From Toxotes chatareus (taxonomy: Eukaryota > Chordata > Actinopteri > Toxotidae), in NCBI GenBank assembly GCA_016801885.1, contig JAFBJY010000132.1, positions 1-64,000 of the forward strand: a DNA stretch of 64,000 nucleotides. Reading direction: 5' to 3'. Below the pieces are notes generated by a model, which was given only the letters and a program-made list of their open reading frames with translations, was not told the origin of the DNA and made no database searches. Each line of letters starts with the position of its first letter. Position 1 is the first letter of the stretch. Positions 12,033 to 23,572 of this stretch are shown here, piece after piece. The position numbers were made by a program, and so were the translations under genes.

Positions 12033-12958
12033 TGTAGTCACTGGTTGTCTTAAGAGGAAAAACTGAAGAGAGCAATTCGGTCTCCATAGCAAGGGATGTA
12101 ATTTGCCAGCGTTGCATCATCCATCAGTGCAATGACATCACTGTCAATCTGTACAGAAGAGGAAAGAAAAGACATCATTTTCTTTAAAGATCATATTTCA
12201 CAAAAACAGAGTTTGGATGGAACATGCATTACATGAATGCCCCTTTGTCAACTTTGGCTGCCATCCCCATGACAGCCAGACCAAACCAACAGATAACCAA
12301 ACAACTCACCATCACTACATATGTAATATTTGATGTTTATATATGATAATAATGGCTCCTACAATATATCAGGCCAAGAAACGGTTCAAAAGACAGACCT
12401 GCTAGTAAGCTAATAGCTTTATAATGGATAATCAACATAGGTGTGAGTCTCTCTCCCTCTTTTCTCACTCCCTCTCTCACTTTACCTCAGCATCGGGACA
12501 CCAACACACTATGTGCAGAACGATTAACGTTCGCCAATATAATTACACGATATGTTTACATTTTTCTGCCAGCCCAGCAACTGAACATTGGTGGCACATA
12601 TTCTGAATCAATGGTGTCCTCCTGCGCCTACAATACAGTATTATGCTCCTTACTGTAGTTCAAACTTAAGAGAAGCAAAATAAAACGCAACAAACCCTGT
12701 GATGCTGTGTACAGTACTCAAATCCACCCAGCATTGCAAGCTAGCCAACATGCTGCTACCTAATGAAGTCTCTCTGTTTTAAGTGTCGGGTAACCCACCA
12801 AATTAACACATATGTCCCGTCACTCACCTTTTTGCTTCCATTAAGCCGACTGCTTCTTCTGGAACCCCTCGAGCTCTCAAAAGTCACTTAAATCCGACGT
12901 GTTGAGGGAAACGTCTTGGCTCTCCTCCTGTATCTCTCCCTGCCTTACAGATACCCAT
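12033..12958. other. Upstream region of the integrase gene; no other gene
   Basis: This is the 5' flank of the minus-strand integrase gene. It contains short frames only (up to 71 codons) with no recognisable domain, and no clear TATA box or terminal inverted repeat. Confidence 0.35.
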
Positions 12959-13146
12959 AGTTCTGAGATTAAAGTCAGAATTCTGAGAAAAAAGTCAGAA
13001 TTCTTACACCCCCGAAAAAAATCTTTTTTATTTAAAAATTTTTTTTTTATTAAATCTTTTTTATTTAAATTTTTTTTTTTATTAAATCTTTTTTATTTAA
13101 ATTTTTTTTTTTTATTAAATCTTTTTTATTTAAAAAAAATTTTTTT
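12959..13146. repeat. A/T tandem repeat, about 31-bp unit
   Basis: After two copies of TTCTGAGA-TTAAAGTCAGAATTCT-like sequence (12959-13003), a unit close to ATTAAATCTTTTTTATTTAAA plus a T tract repeats about four times (13018-13142) with variable T-run length. Polymorphic T runs suggest slippage in vivo or in sequencing. The 116-codon frame through it is a low-complexity artefact. Confidence 0.8.
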
Positions 13147-14299
13147 AGTGGCCCTAATCCTCTTCCGTAGGGTGAGTGAGGGAGAAAGATCAAGTGAGAT
13201 AAAAGTGACAGAAGTAAAACAAAACAAAAGAGAAAAAAAGACGTCATAATGGACAGAAATTTAAAAAAATGTGCTGAGAGACAAAGACTAAAACGTTGAT
13301 TCAAACACTCTCAGCAGAGTCACAGGTAATCAGCTGGGGGTCTGGTGTGATGGAAACCACTGCGATGGAGTCAGCAGAAATAGGCGGAGGAGCTCTTTAT
13401 TCAGGACAGAGACCAACAGCAGAGGAAAGTAGAGCTCCAAGAGTCATTAGCATCAGAGAACAAGTATCACAGAGTATCTGCAACTTTACTGTGAATCATC
13501 CACTGCTGGAAGTCACAGCTCAGAGTGGAGAGAGAGCTGTGTAATGTGCTGTCAGATTCAGAGCTTAAATCAATACACATCTTTTCTCAGCTGTATCCTG
13601 ATACTGGATGGATGGAAAATCACGTTTGCACTTTCAGACGTTCTACTTGTTTTGTAACTGACACACATTTACAGTGTGAACCATGTGTGAGTGCATTACA
13701 CCATCACATTGAAGCTCCACTCTGGCACTGACACACACACATCTGGTATCATGTGGACAGTAATAATGTATGAAAGCTTTCAGTGTGTGTGCAGAAATCA
13801 TTTCCATTTCCTCCACCTGACCAGTTTGACCAACATGAAACAGACCTGACTTGTCTCTGAGAATCAGCCGTCTCACTTCTCTGACTCTGACACCAAACTA
13901 TATTTCCCATCATATTGCTGTGATGGGATTCCATCTAACCTTTGCTTTGCTTCTCTTGCTGCCTGCATGTTATAATGAAAACAGTTTTCTTCCTTCTTCT
14001 TCTGAGCCTAAAATACAAATGAGCAGTGGGATGGAAACAGGTGGAGAATGTAAATAAACTCTACAAACACAATCCACCTGTGCCACAAGGTCTCGAGGGT
14101 GGAAACTTCACAGATGGAAACAAAAGTGAGAACAAAAATACAATAAAGTATAAATATAATAGAAAATGTAACTTGGGGCAGCAGTGTCTCTTCTGTGTGA
14201 GGGCAAACATCCAAAAGATAAACTAGAAGGATTTTAGACTGAAAAGACATATATATTTTTATAATACCATCATATATCAAAAGTGGAAAATATGCACTA
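13147..14299. other. No recognisable gene
   Basis: Ordinary-looking unique sequence with short frames up to 100 codons in several registers, none with a known domain. It ends where the 5'-truncated LINE begins. Confidence 0.35.
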
Positions 14300-15785
14300 A
14301 TATTATTCACACACCCTAGCGACCTCAGAGATTACAGGCCTGTTGCACTGACGTCACACATCATGAAGACTCTGGAGAGACTCATCCTGGAGCAGCTCCG
14401 GCCTATGGTCCAACCATTTATGGACCCCCTTCAATTCGCCTACCAGCCCCGTCTCGGAGTGGATGACGCCATCATCTACCTGCTCAACAGAGTCTACACC
14501 CACCTGGACAAGCCGGCGAGCGCTGTGAGAATCATGTTTTTTGATTTCTCCAGTGCATTTGACACCATCAGGCCGACTCTGCTGGGTGAGAAGCTGACGG
14601 CGATGAGGGTAGATACCCCGCTGGTGTCCTGGGTTGTGGACTACCTGACTGGCAGACCACAGTACGTGCGCTTGCAGTGCTGTACGTCAGACAGGGTGGT
14701 CAGCAACACCGGGGCTCCACAGGGGACCGTCCTCTCTCCCTTCCTCTTCACTCTCTACACCACAGACTTCAGCTACTGCACAGAGACCTGCCACCTTCAG
14801 AAGTTTTCTGACGACTCTGCTGTAGTAGGATGTATTTCAGGTGGTGATGAGAGTGAGTACAGGACGGTTGTGGACAACTTTGTCACATGGAGCAAGAGAA
14901 ACCACCTGCAGCTCAATGTGATGAAGACAAAAGAACTGGTGGTGAACTTGAGGAGGACCAAGGCTACAGCGACACCATGGTGGAGGAGTACAGGTACTTG
15001 GGGGTGTACCTAGATCACAAACTGGACTGGTCCAAAAACGTGGACACTGTTTACAGAAAGGGCCAGAGCCATCTCTATTTTCTGAGACGGCTAAGGTCCT
15101 TTAACATCTGCCGGAAGATGCTGCGGATGTTCTATGAGTCTGTGGTGGCCAGTGCCATCCTGTACGCTGTTGTCTGCTGGGGCAGCAACCTGAGGGTGAA
15201 GGACTCTAACAGACTCAATAAGATCATCAGAAAGGCCAGCCATGTTGTGGGAGAGAAGAATGTTGTCCAAAGTTAGGACAATATTGGACTCTCCTTCACA
15301 CCCTGTCCACCATGTGCTGATCAGTCACAGAAGCTCGTTCAGCAACAGACTCATTGTTCCACGCTGCACAACAGAGCGACACAGGAAATCATTCCTGCCT
15401 GTCGCAATCAAACTTTATAACTCTGGACTGTAAGAATCACGGACTCATGTATACTGTGTATACTTCATTTTTAAACTATCAACCACAAACCTCATGTACA
15501 TATCTGCAAATATTAAAATATTAAGATGTCTTATTTTTTCTATTCTTTTATATCATTTGTATATATTGTTCTGTTTGATTTTGGAGTTATTGCAATATTT
15601 TTACTTGATTTTCATTATACTATACTTTTATTCTTATTTGTTTTTCACTTCACTTGTTTATTCTAGAATTTTTTCTCTTACCACACAACTATGTGCAATT
15701 TTCCTCTTCATTTTCAACTGGGAGTTATGTAACAGTAAGAATTTCCCTACGGGGATCAATAAAGTTATTCTGATTCTGATTATGT
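14300..15785 (+). mobile_element. 5'-truncated CR1-superclade (Rex1/L2-like) LINE
   Basis: The element starts abruptly within the reverse transcriptase (near DLRDYRPVALTS). It runs through a degenerate 3' region and ends in a LINE-type tail (about 15733-15785): AATTTCCCTACGGGGATC, then AATAAAG, then a short ATTCTG repeat. Tails of the form 'aatttccc..gggatcaataaag' plus a short tandem repeat are usual for the Rex1/L2 group in fish. The 5' truncation is typical of incomplete reverse transcription. Confidence 0.85.
14314..15433 (+). pseudogene. LINE reverse transcriptase and C-terminal region, frameshifted
   Basis: Reverse-transcriptase blocks in order: YRPVALTS, FAYQPRLGVDDAI, FFDFSSAFDTI (motif A, Asp), GAPQGTVLSPFLFTLY (motif B), and QKFSDDSAVVG (motif C; the usual tyrosine before the two aspartates is a serine, as in many Rex1/L2 relatives). 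Then WSKRNHLQLNV, and after a deletion and frameshift near 14985, YRYLGVYLDHKLDW, FLRRLRSFNICR and CWGSNLRV. A second frameshift near 15260 leads to RRMLSKVRTILD and HRKSFLPVAIKLYNSGL. The endonuclease domain is absent because of the 5' truncation. Catalytic aspartates are kept but the frame is broken at least twice. Confidence 0.85.
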
Positions 15786-15989
15786 TTTTTTTTTTTTGCC
15801 TCATTGTAAAAATCAGGTATAGCCAACAGTAGAATTTGATTAATGACTTTTTGAAAATGTTTACGTGTAGGAGGATAAGCAAGAGTGTCTACGGGTGAAT
15901 TTAGACCAGACCTGATTGGCAAGTGAAAAACAAAGGGAAAACGCACAGGATGACACTGAACCATATAACATACCGTCACATGAAGCAGA
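15786..15989. other. Short spacer without a gene
   Basis: A T tract (15786-15797) follows the LINE tail. The rest has no recognisable feature and may be the inner part of the LTR-like sequence to its right. Confidence 0.3.
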
Positions 15990-16433
15990 ATCATCCAGCC
16001 CTGTGCCTCTGGTGGAAGAGTTCATAACAGATGCAACGCATGAAACCAATTTAGGCTTCCCTGCTGGAAGTCAGCAAAGGCAATGACCCTCAATGCTCCT
16101 CAACAGACGACAAGAGGCAAAACCGTAAAAGAAGAAAAAACACAAGGAGTAACGCAAGGAAACAAACGCTGGGCGCTTAACACTAGGGACGATCTGGCAC
16201 AGGCGAAGGGGCAGGCAAGACTTAAATAGACTAGGGGCGGGAAGAACAGTTAAACACAGGTGAAAACCATAAAGGCGGGGCAGGTAATCAGAATTGGAGG
16301 AAAACACCAGAGGGCAGGAAGTGAATCTAGAACTAAACAGGCAGAGACAGATTTCAAAATAAGACATGAGTCAAACATGAAAGGCAACACAAGGAAATAG
16401 TCATCAGACCGGGCTTAGGGACTAGACATGACA
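15990..16433 (-). mobile_element. LTR-like fragment of a sushi/Tf1-type Gypsy (boundary uncertain)
   Basis: Read on the minus strand the segment starts TGTCATGTCTAG at 16433 and carries a CTATTTAAGTC TATA-like box, followed by CCTGTGCCAGATCGTC. The motif GCCAGATCGT (plus-strand 16189-16198) is identical to the presumed transcript start of the other LTRs in this window. The body has the C/T-rich, gene-free texture of those LTRs. I cannot fix the 3' end or find a second LTR, so it may be a solo LTR or a fragment. Confidence 0.5.
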
Positions 16434-16738
16434 GTAAAGAAGTAACAGAAGGTACATTAACTTTAGAGCTATTCCTTTTAAGATATACTGATGTGGATTT
16501 TTCTGCAGGCTGGGTGGCTGAACCCCGTCAATGGCCACTTGAAGCAGAGCTCAGGCCCATCTGAGGCCCCACACCTTCTTCTTGTAGTCTTTTGTCTTCT
16601 GTAGAATTCTAAGTTTTCAGATCTTTAGTCAAAGTAAATGCACAGAGTCAATCAGAGGCTGGAGCTCAGAGAAGTTGAGTCCAGGATGCTTTATTCCTCA
16701 ATACAGAGTTCAAAAGCATGAGCAGTCCTGCAGGAATT
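16434..16738. other. No recognisable gene
   Basis: About 300 bp of unique-looking sequence between the LTR-like piece and the tail of the minus-strand LINE. Confidence 0.3.
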
Positions 16739-17038
16739 CATTCATTCATTCATTCATTCAGAGAACTTTATTGTCATTCCTTCTCGTCAGGTACATATTA
16801 GGAGCGAGATTTCGTTGCACCAGCTCAGGAGATCGCAGTAGAGAAAAAAGTTACAGAAAAATAAGTTACCATAAAAATAAGGATAAGAATAAATAAAAAA
16901 AGACACAAAGTATTTACAAATAACAAAGTAAGTATTTTCAGCGAAATTGTGCATAGTGGAGGTTGAGGATGGTAAGGGTATACACATTTATATATACACA
17001 GATATATCTATATCTTTCCAAATATATACTTTTTTAAA

Positions 17039-17069
<31 letters not shown>

Positions 17070-17128
17070 TTATATTTATATATACATACAGCTATTAAAT
17101 ATTAATATATATATATATATATATATAT
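17039..17128. repeat. (TA)n microsatellites in the LINE 3' region
   Basis: Two AT-dinucleotide tracts (about 17039-17066 and 17104-17128) separated by TTTATTATATTTATATATACATAC. They lie inside the L2 3' untranslated segment and probably expanded after insertion. Confidence 0.9.
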
Positions 17129-17334
17129 AGATATACACACATATACATATTATAGTGATTATTATAGTAATTGCACGTGTCCATGGTGGGATAAATAAAT
17201 ATACATAGGAAAATATGGTCCCTGAGCAAACTATTGCACATGTAATGTGGCTACTGTACCAGAAGAAAAAGGAATTTCAATATGAAAAAGTGAAAAAGTG
17301 TGGGTCAGTGTCCTGTTGGAAGGCTACAGAGCAT

Positions 17335-20300
17335 TCAGGAGTCTGATAGCCTGTGGTATGAAGGAGTTGTGGAACCTAGTAGTTCTGCTTCTGATGCATG
17401 GTACCTCTTTTCAGAGGCCAGAAGAGAAAACAGTCTGTGATGTGGGTGTGAGTTGTCTCTGATGATGTTGTGAGCCCGAGACAGGCAGCGTTTGTGTCCA
17501 GTGTCCTGGACCGCAGGCAGAGAGGTCCCGATGATTTTCTCCGCTGTCCTCACCACCCTCTGGAGGTTTTTCCAGTCTGCAGCTGTGCAGCTGCCGCACC
17601 ACACAGAGATACAGTTTGTGAGTACACTGTCTATGGTGCTTCTGTAGAAGGTGGTGAGGATGGGAGGGGGGAGGTGTGATCTCTTCATCCTGCGGAGGAA
17701 GTGTAAACGCTGCTGTGCTCGTTTCACCAGAGGCGTGGTGTTGTCAGACCAGGTTAGTTTATTTGTTAGGTGTAGACCCAAGAACTTGGTGCACCCTACC
17801 ACCTCCACAGCTGTGTTGTCGATTTGCAGTGGGGAGTGGCAGGGCTGGTTCTTCCGGAAGTCCACAATCATCTCCTTTGTTTTATCAATGTTGAGGATTA
17901 GACTGTTACTTCTGCACCAGTCCACCAGCTGCTCCACCTCCTGTCTATACGCTCTGTCATCATTGTTTCGGATGAGGCCCACTACCGTTGTGTCATCCGC
18001 ATACTTGATGATGTGGTTGGTAGTGAATCTGGAGACGCAGTCGTGGGTCATCAGAGTGAAGAGCAAAGGGCTCAGGACGCAGCCCTGAGGGGAGCCAGTG
18101 CTCAGCCTGATGACCGAGGAGGTGTTCTTCCCCACCCGGACAGACTGGGGTCGGTTGGTGAGGAAGTCGAGCAGCCAGTTGCACAGGGTGGTGTTGAATC
18201 CAAGTGTCATCAGTTTGCTCACCATGTTCTGGGGATGATTGTGTTGAATGTTGAGCTGAAGTCCACAAACAGCATTCTCACATGGGTGTTTTTCTCCTCC
18301 AGATGTTGATAGCTCAGGTGGAGAACAGAGGAGATGGCGTCCTCTGTTGAGCGGTTAGAGCGGTAAGCAAACTGACAGGGGTCGAAATTGGGAGGGAGTT
18401 TGGTGACCATGTGCTGCCTGATGAGTCTCTCGAAGCACTTCATCATGATGGGGGTGAGTGCAACGGGGCGGTAGTCATTTAAACAGGAAACTGCAGGTTT
18501 TTTTGGTACTGGCACAATTGTGGCTGTCTTGAAGCATGATGGCACAGTTCCCTGGTTCAAAGAGCTGTTGAAGATGTCTGTCAGAACCGGGGCCAGCTGG
18601 TCTGCACACTCCTTGAGCAGCCGACCAGGTATATTGTCTGGTCCTGCTGCCTTCCGGGTGTTGATGTTCTTTTAGGACCTGCGGACTGCCACTGCTTGAG
18701 CTTCAGTGCCTGTTCATCTGGGTGGGGCTCTGCCTTCTGTGCTGGTGTCGTGTTCAGTGCCTCAAACCTGCTGAAGTGTTTGTTCAGTTCATTTAGGAAG
18801 TCAGTGTCATCCTTACAGGGCACCTGGGCTGCTCTGTAATTTGTGATGGCCCGGATACCCTTCCACATGTTCCTGGAAACATTCCTGGATTTTCCGTCCG
18901 TGTGCGTGCTTTGCTGCCCTGATGGCTCGGTTGAGGTTGGCTCTGGCTGTTCTGAGAGCCGTCGAGTCTCCAGATTTAAAAGCATCGTTACGTGCTTTCA
19001 ACATAACACACACCTCTGTGGTCATCCAGGGTTTGTGGTTGGCCCGGGTTGTGATGTTCCTGATGATACTGACGTCCTCCATGCACTTCTGTATGTATCC
19101 TGTTACAGTTGTTGCATACTCCTCCACATTGATGTGCTGGTCTATTGTTGCTGCTGCTCTGAACATGTCCCAGTCTGTGCTTTCAAAGCAGTCCTGTAGA
19201 GCTTCCATGGCTCCTTCTGGCCAGACCCTCACCTGCTTCACCGACGGTTTCTCTCTAATCAGCAGGGGCCTATATGCTGGAATAAGCCTGACGGAGAGGT
19301 GGTTGGAGGAGCCGAGGTGGGGGTGGGGTACTGCTCTGAATGCCTCTTTGATGTTACTGTAGGCAAGGTCCAGTGTATTTTTCCCTCTGGTTGCAAAATT
19401 CACATATTGGTGGAAATTAGGGAGAACAGTATTCATGTTGGCCTGATTAAAGTCCCCAGCAACGATGAAAACTCCCTCAGGGTGTGTGTTTTGCAAGTTG
19501 CTGATGGAGTGATAGAGAATGTTTAGAGCCTCTCTGGTGTTAGCGCTGGGGGGGATATAAACAGCTGTGAGGTAGACATTGCTAAATTCCCGGGGAAGGT
19601 AAAACGGACGGCATTTCACAGTCAGAAACTCTACATCCTGAGAGCAGTGACTGGATATGGCAGTACCGTTGTTGCACCATCTGTTGTTGGTATAGATACA
19701 TACACCACCACCGCGGGATTTGCCAGTCAGGTCACGGCTCCTGTCCAGCCGGAAAACAGTTAGCCCCTCCATGCTAACGGCCGCGTCTGGAACGGATGGT
19801 TGTAACCACGTTTCCGTCAGAATAATGGCGCTACAGTCTCTCACCTCCCTTCTTGTTGTGAGGTCCAGTTGTAAGTAGTCCAGTTTTGTTTCGAGGGAGC
19901 GTCCTGCACGGGTTAGCCTTTAGCTTGGCTGTTAGCCCCCCTCGGCAGCCCCGCTTCTGTTTCCTATAGCGCCGCTTGTGTCTCCTCCAGCAGTGGCCGG
20001 TGTGTCTCCTCCAGCAGTGGCCGGTGTGTGTGGTTGGTCTCGCGCTGCTGCGTAGGCCGCTGGGGCGTCCCGCCGTAGCGGTCCGTGGTTGCGACGTAGC
20101 AGTCCGTAGTTGCGAAGACACTCCGTTGCTGCGGCATCTACACTACCATATTTACTGTACAGTTGTAATTCTAGTAACGACTTACGTTCATACGTTAGTC
20201 TGTTTGTCGCAGGCTGAAGGTTACGCTGAAAATACGTAGAAAGAGCAGAAAAAATAGGATCACTATCGCGAGCCGGAACAGCCGCTGCTGAGCAGAGCGC

Positions 20301-20342
20301 CGGCATCTTAGGAACAACTGAAACTTCAAAAATGTACATCAT
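17335..20342 (-). pseudogene. L2-like LINE ORF: endonuclease plus reverse transcriptase, frameshifted
   Basis: N-terminus (20342 downward) is basic and alanine-rich, with RRYRKQKRGCRGG in a second frame. The APE endonuclease lies at 19844-about 19200: AIILTETWLQPSVPD (Glu), RGGGVCIYTNNRW, IVAGDFNQAN (Asp/Asn), and LGSSNHLSV where the usual S-D-H catalytic triplet reads S-N-H. The reverse transcriptase lies at 18560-17335: LNDYRPVALTPIMMKCFE, FVDFSSTFNTI (motif A), GSPQGCVLSPLLFTL (motif B), IKYADDTTVVG (motif C, YADD), then FLGLHLTNKLTW and the C-terminal HHRLFSLL. Frameshifts are at about 19850, 18880, 18680 and 18230 (the last is one base, between NTIIP and the frame reading NMVSKL). The Asp to Asn change in the endonuclease would inactivate it independently. 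Confidence 0.88.
19979..20026. repeat. 24-bp tandem duplication in the LINE ORF
   Basis: Two identical 24-bp units (19979-20002 and 20003-20026) encode PATAGGDT-type octapeptides twice on the minus strand, followed by a partial third. The duplication is in frame, so the coding frame is conserved across it. Confidence 0.9.
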
Positions 20343-20345
20343 ATT

Positions 20346-21180
20346 TTATATGCTGGGTTACACCTTTTCTCAGGGACATGTCCGGACGTGTATTGACATA
20401 TTTGGGCATGTCCCTTCCCATTTCTGTAATTAATATTAGCCAGTGTTTATCAGTATCAACCACTTCCTCACCAAATCTTATTTTCAGGTACTTGAGTTAC
20501 AATGGTGTCTTTTTCTCCTTGGGCTCCTCCTGTCCGATGTACCTTGGGCATAAGTTATCTAATGGTGTCAGGAAGTTTCATTATTTATTTTTTTAAAAAC
20601 TGTCCAAGCCAACCTTATCTCAGTTTTACTCCTACAAGCTTTAATAATGGCTCCCTCAAGGTTCAGCAGTGCTAGACAAAGAGTGATACACAAAACAGCA
20701 GGTGTTTGTCTAGACAGAAAGTGATAAACAAAACAGCTAGTGTCTATCAGGTAAACACCCTGCGGAAATCTCCGTAAATGCCCATATTTGGAGTGCACAC
20801 AGTGAAACAAAGTATAGATAGGTATAGCATAAGCACGTATTTACAAAACACTCAAGACCCTGTCACCACAATATGTTATAGATTAGCAGCTTTCAAATGT
20901 GGTGATTAGCTTTGTTTATTTAGAATACCATCTTACAAGCCATTATTGTGGATTCACATGTTACAAAATTATTACAGATTTTTTAAAATTATTAGAAAAT
21001 AATTATTCTTTCTTTTTATTTTGTTGTTTGTAGTGTGCAGTTGAACAATGGGTTGGACAATCACAAAAATGTACTTATGTGTTTTTTTTGTTTATTTTTG
21101 AAAACAATTTAAACTTGCAAAAGTTTTTATTTTATTTAGAGTGCTTTATGAAACAATTTGTTAATTTTTTTTCTTGTTTG
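20346..21180. other. No gene; flank of the MULE-like gene
   Basis: A/T-rich sequence. Two related strings (GACAAAGAGTGATACACAAAACAGC near 20675 and GACAGAAAGTGATAAACAAAACAGC near 20713) form a local direct repeat about 38 bp apart. No frame is recognisable until the splice-acceptor-like TTTGCAG at 21177-21183. Confidence 0.4.
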
Positions 21181-21183
21181 CAG

Positions 21184-23007
21184 AATACCAGCAGTGCCTC
21201 CACTACATCATCAAAAAAGAATGCTGAAAGACACCACATCTTCACTCATAAGTTGCCCGATGAGTCATGTTTTTTTTTTATTTCACGCACTGATTGGACT
21301 AAATTCTAATAAAAACAAAAAAGACAATTCAAAACTTTACACTGGACTAATATTATTGCAAAAGGAATACGAAGTGTGCACCCTTTCTGCTCTTTTGCAT
21401 TCAGGCAACACAGTGTCAAAACAATAGGATCTAAGAAAAACTGCCCTGTGTTTACCTGCTCTGGAACATGCCTTTTCAAGGAGTGTGGTGTCCAGGTGGA
21501 CGTCAAAGTGGAGAGTGAATCCTCTCTCAGGGCTCAGGTCTTTTTCAAGGGGGAAATGGTGCAGCACAGATCAGACATGCTCAAGAGAAGGACAATTACA
21601 GCAGATGACAGAATGAAAATTACTGAGAAACTAAGATCAAACCTTCCAAGGCGCCTTCATCCAGAGAGCTTAATGAAGTTGGAGGAGGATGTTTTTACAT
21701 CTAGATGCAGGGATGAGGTGCCAACCCCAGGAGTTTTGAAAACCATCAGCTGTTCTGAAAGGGAAAAAAAAGAGGCTGCACAGCAACGAGTGATCAGCAT
21801 GCAACTGATGTCCGAACAAGATAAAAACACAGAGGACAAGTTGATACAAAAAATTATTCTTTAGCCAAAAGCAATGATGCTCTGGTCGAAGAAGACAAGC
21901 CATCTCTTCCATCAACGGTCAAAAAGTGACTGTATATTTGGAAGCAACAGGCAGTATAGTAAAAAAGGCCAAAGGAGAGAGTTCACCATTTTACATTTAT
22001 GAACTTTTAGGAAGACATCCCCTGAAAGGCTGCTCCCCAGTGCCTGTAGCTACATTTGTGTCTGCAGAACATACAACAGCATCAGTATCATAGTTTTTAG
22101 GGTCCTTCATGACAGACTGTGCGAAATTTAATGGGACACAAATTCGAAAAAGACCTGTGATGTACATATGTGATGGCTCAGCAGTTTTAATGCAGTCCAT
22201 TGCACAGAGCTCCTTACACAGTACTATTACATCGTGACAGGAAAGAATAATGTAGCTGATCTTCCAATCCTACATCAGTGCTTGAGTCACGTTATGAAAA
22301 ATGGCAAGGACCTCTGCAAGAAACAGTTAGTGATGCCTTTTATTTTAATTATTCCCATTTTGGTGCAGTATGCATGTGCTCGGGCTGACGACTCAGGCTA
22401 CTACACTCCAAAAATTTGATGAAGTTGTAGTGAGTGCTACAGTGGTGTTCTCCAGTCCAGCGAGTGATGAAATTGTTGAAAAACATTTTCAAAGCCTTCA
22501 AGCGCTTCTCACCTCAACTTCACAGACAGTCATTAATTACATTGATACAACAGAGGAAGACTATGTGGTAAGTTATCCTGTTGGGAATTTAAAATTTAAA
22601 ATGAGTTAATTTAGTTTTTCTGTGTTGAATTGTGGATCATTTAGGTCTTTCATAGCTGTTGAATGGACTATTGATTGTTTGGGTTAGGGTGAAATATTGA
22701 TGCATTGACATTGCAAGCCATGCAGTCAATGTAGACTATACACAATTGCATGGAGCACAGAAATATGATGTTCTAAGGAATGGCTGGTGCTGTCTCCAAA
22801 TACCACAGTACATGAACAAATGACACGTGTGACATGAATATAATTGTGTCTCTCACAGGTTGAATCAAGCCCAACACCATTTCATGAGCATTTTAAGGAA
22901 GTCATCCAGCAGGCACCACTGGACACACAGGGAAAGCCAAATGGGTACTACTGTTCCACCTTTATCCCAAAGCTTCTAAAGTACTTTTTGCCTCAGTCAG
23001 GACTTTC
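21184..23007 (+). pseudogene. MULE-transposase-like gene, 5' exons (interrupted by the Gypsy element)
   Basis: After an acceptor (TTTGCAG, 21177-21183) the frame passes KNCPVFTCSGTCLFKECGV (a C-rich, FLYWCH/WRKY-like DNA-binding block, about 21430-21495), VFFKGEMVQHR and a basic helix ending near 21860. A second block (about 21990-22330, frameshifted) has SPFYIYELLGRHPL, a PVATFVSAEHT segment, FMTDCAKF (candidate first Asp), VMYICDGSAVLMQSI (candidate second Asp), and LPILHQCLSHVMKNGKDLCKK (C..H pair). Further pieces are FDEVVVSATVVFSSPASDE (about 22415-22475) and, after a CTCACAG acceptor (about 22851-22857), an exon ending FLPQSG at 23000. Asp, Asp and C..H spacing resemble Mutator-like transposases. 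I recognise the protein as a large unnamed fish family. Stops and frameshifts are present before and after the Gypsy insertion. Confidence 0.65.
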
Positions 23008-23561
23008 TGTCATGCTCAGAGTCAGTCAGGGCCAGGACCCAATAGCAGGACGTAGGCAGCTTTGGGAGTAAAAAACAGTTTATTCACAGAGAAAACAAAA
23101 GAATAACCAAAAGAACTAAGGGCGGCGGGGTATCCCGGAAAACAGTGTTGGCTGAGGGAAGGGAACACGGGGAGGAGGAGACCGGCGGAGTCTGCAAGGA
23201 GGGAGAGGTGAGCGGTTAGGAGAGGGGCAAAAAGGTAAGTCGACAAAACCACAAAGGAGAAGATTCAAAGCACTTAATCACAAAGAGGAAAAAATCACGA
23301 GGCTCATAGATCTAGTCACCGGGAAGATGGCGGTACGATCTGGCGAGGACCGACTGGAAAACTGAGTCTCTTATACTCTGAGAGGGAGGTAGGTTGCCAC
23401 CAGGATGAGCACAGGTGATTGGAATCGTCCTGATGAGGAGGACCCAGCCAGGAAAACGCCAAGCCACGCCCACACCAACCAGACAGACAAAAAGAGAAAA
23501 CAAACAGAAACAGAGACCACCAACAGACAATCCCCAGAGGCAGCAGAGCTACCTCATGACA
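23008..23561 (-). repeat. 3' LTR of the Gypsy element
   Basis: 554 bp, minus strand TGTCATGAGG...GAGCATGACA, with TATAAG, the GCCAGATCGT motif (plus-strand 23335-23344) and an AATAAA signal near its 3' end. Differences from the 5' LTR seen by eye: T/C near 23064, G/A near 23126, T/C near 23149 and C/A near 23512. Confidence 0.95.
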
Positions 23562-23564
23562 GTA

Positions 23565-23572
23565 CCCCCCCC
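23565..23572 (-). other. Polypurine tract
   Basis: Eight G residues on the minus strand sit three bases before the 3' LTR, right after the pol stop codon TAA (23575-23573). This is the expected plus-strand primer site. Confidence 0.8.

Larger units (their letters stand above)
16739..20345 (-). mobile_element. Near full-length L2-like LINE
   Basis: On the minus strand the element runs from about 20345 to its 3' tail at 16739-16790. The tail reads ACGAAATCTCGCTCC...GACAATAAAG followed by a (GAAT)n repeat, the classic L2-type ending. It carries an N-terminal basic segment, an APE-type endonuclease and a reverse transcriptase in the usual order. The 3' untranslated part (about 16790-17330) is interrupted by (TA)n tracts. 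Length and domain content are close to a complete L2 element, but the ORF has multiple frameshifts. Confidence 0.9.

Noticed and set aside
12899..13304. 116-codon plus and 79-codon minus frames rich in Phe/Lys/Leu
   Set aside because: Both read the A/T tandem repeat; low complexity only.
17651..19362. Plus-strand frames of 98-146 codons (17651-18088, 18843-19199, 18922-19362)
   Set aside because: They lie antisense to the well-conserved L2 endonuclease and reverse transcriptase and have no domains of their own.
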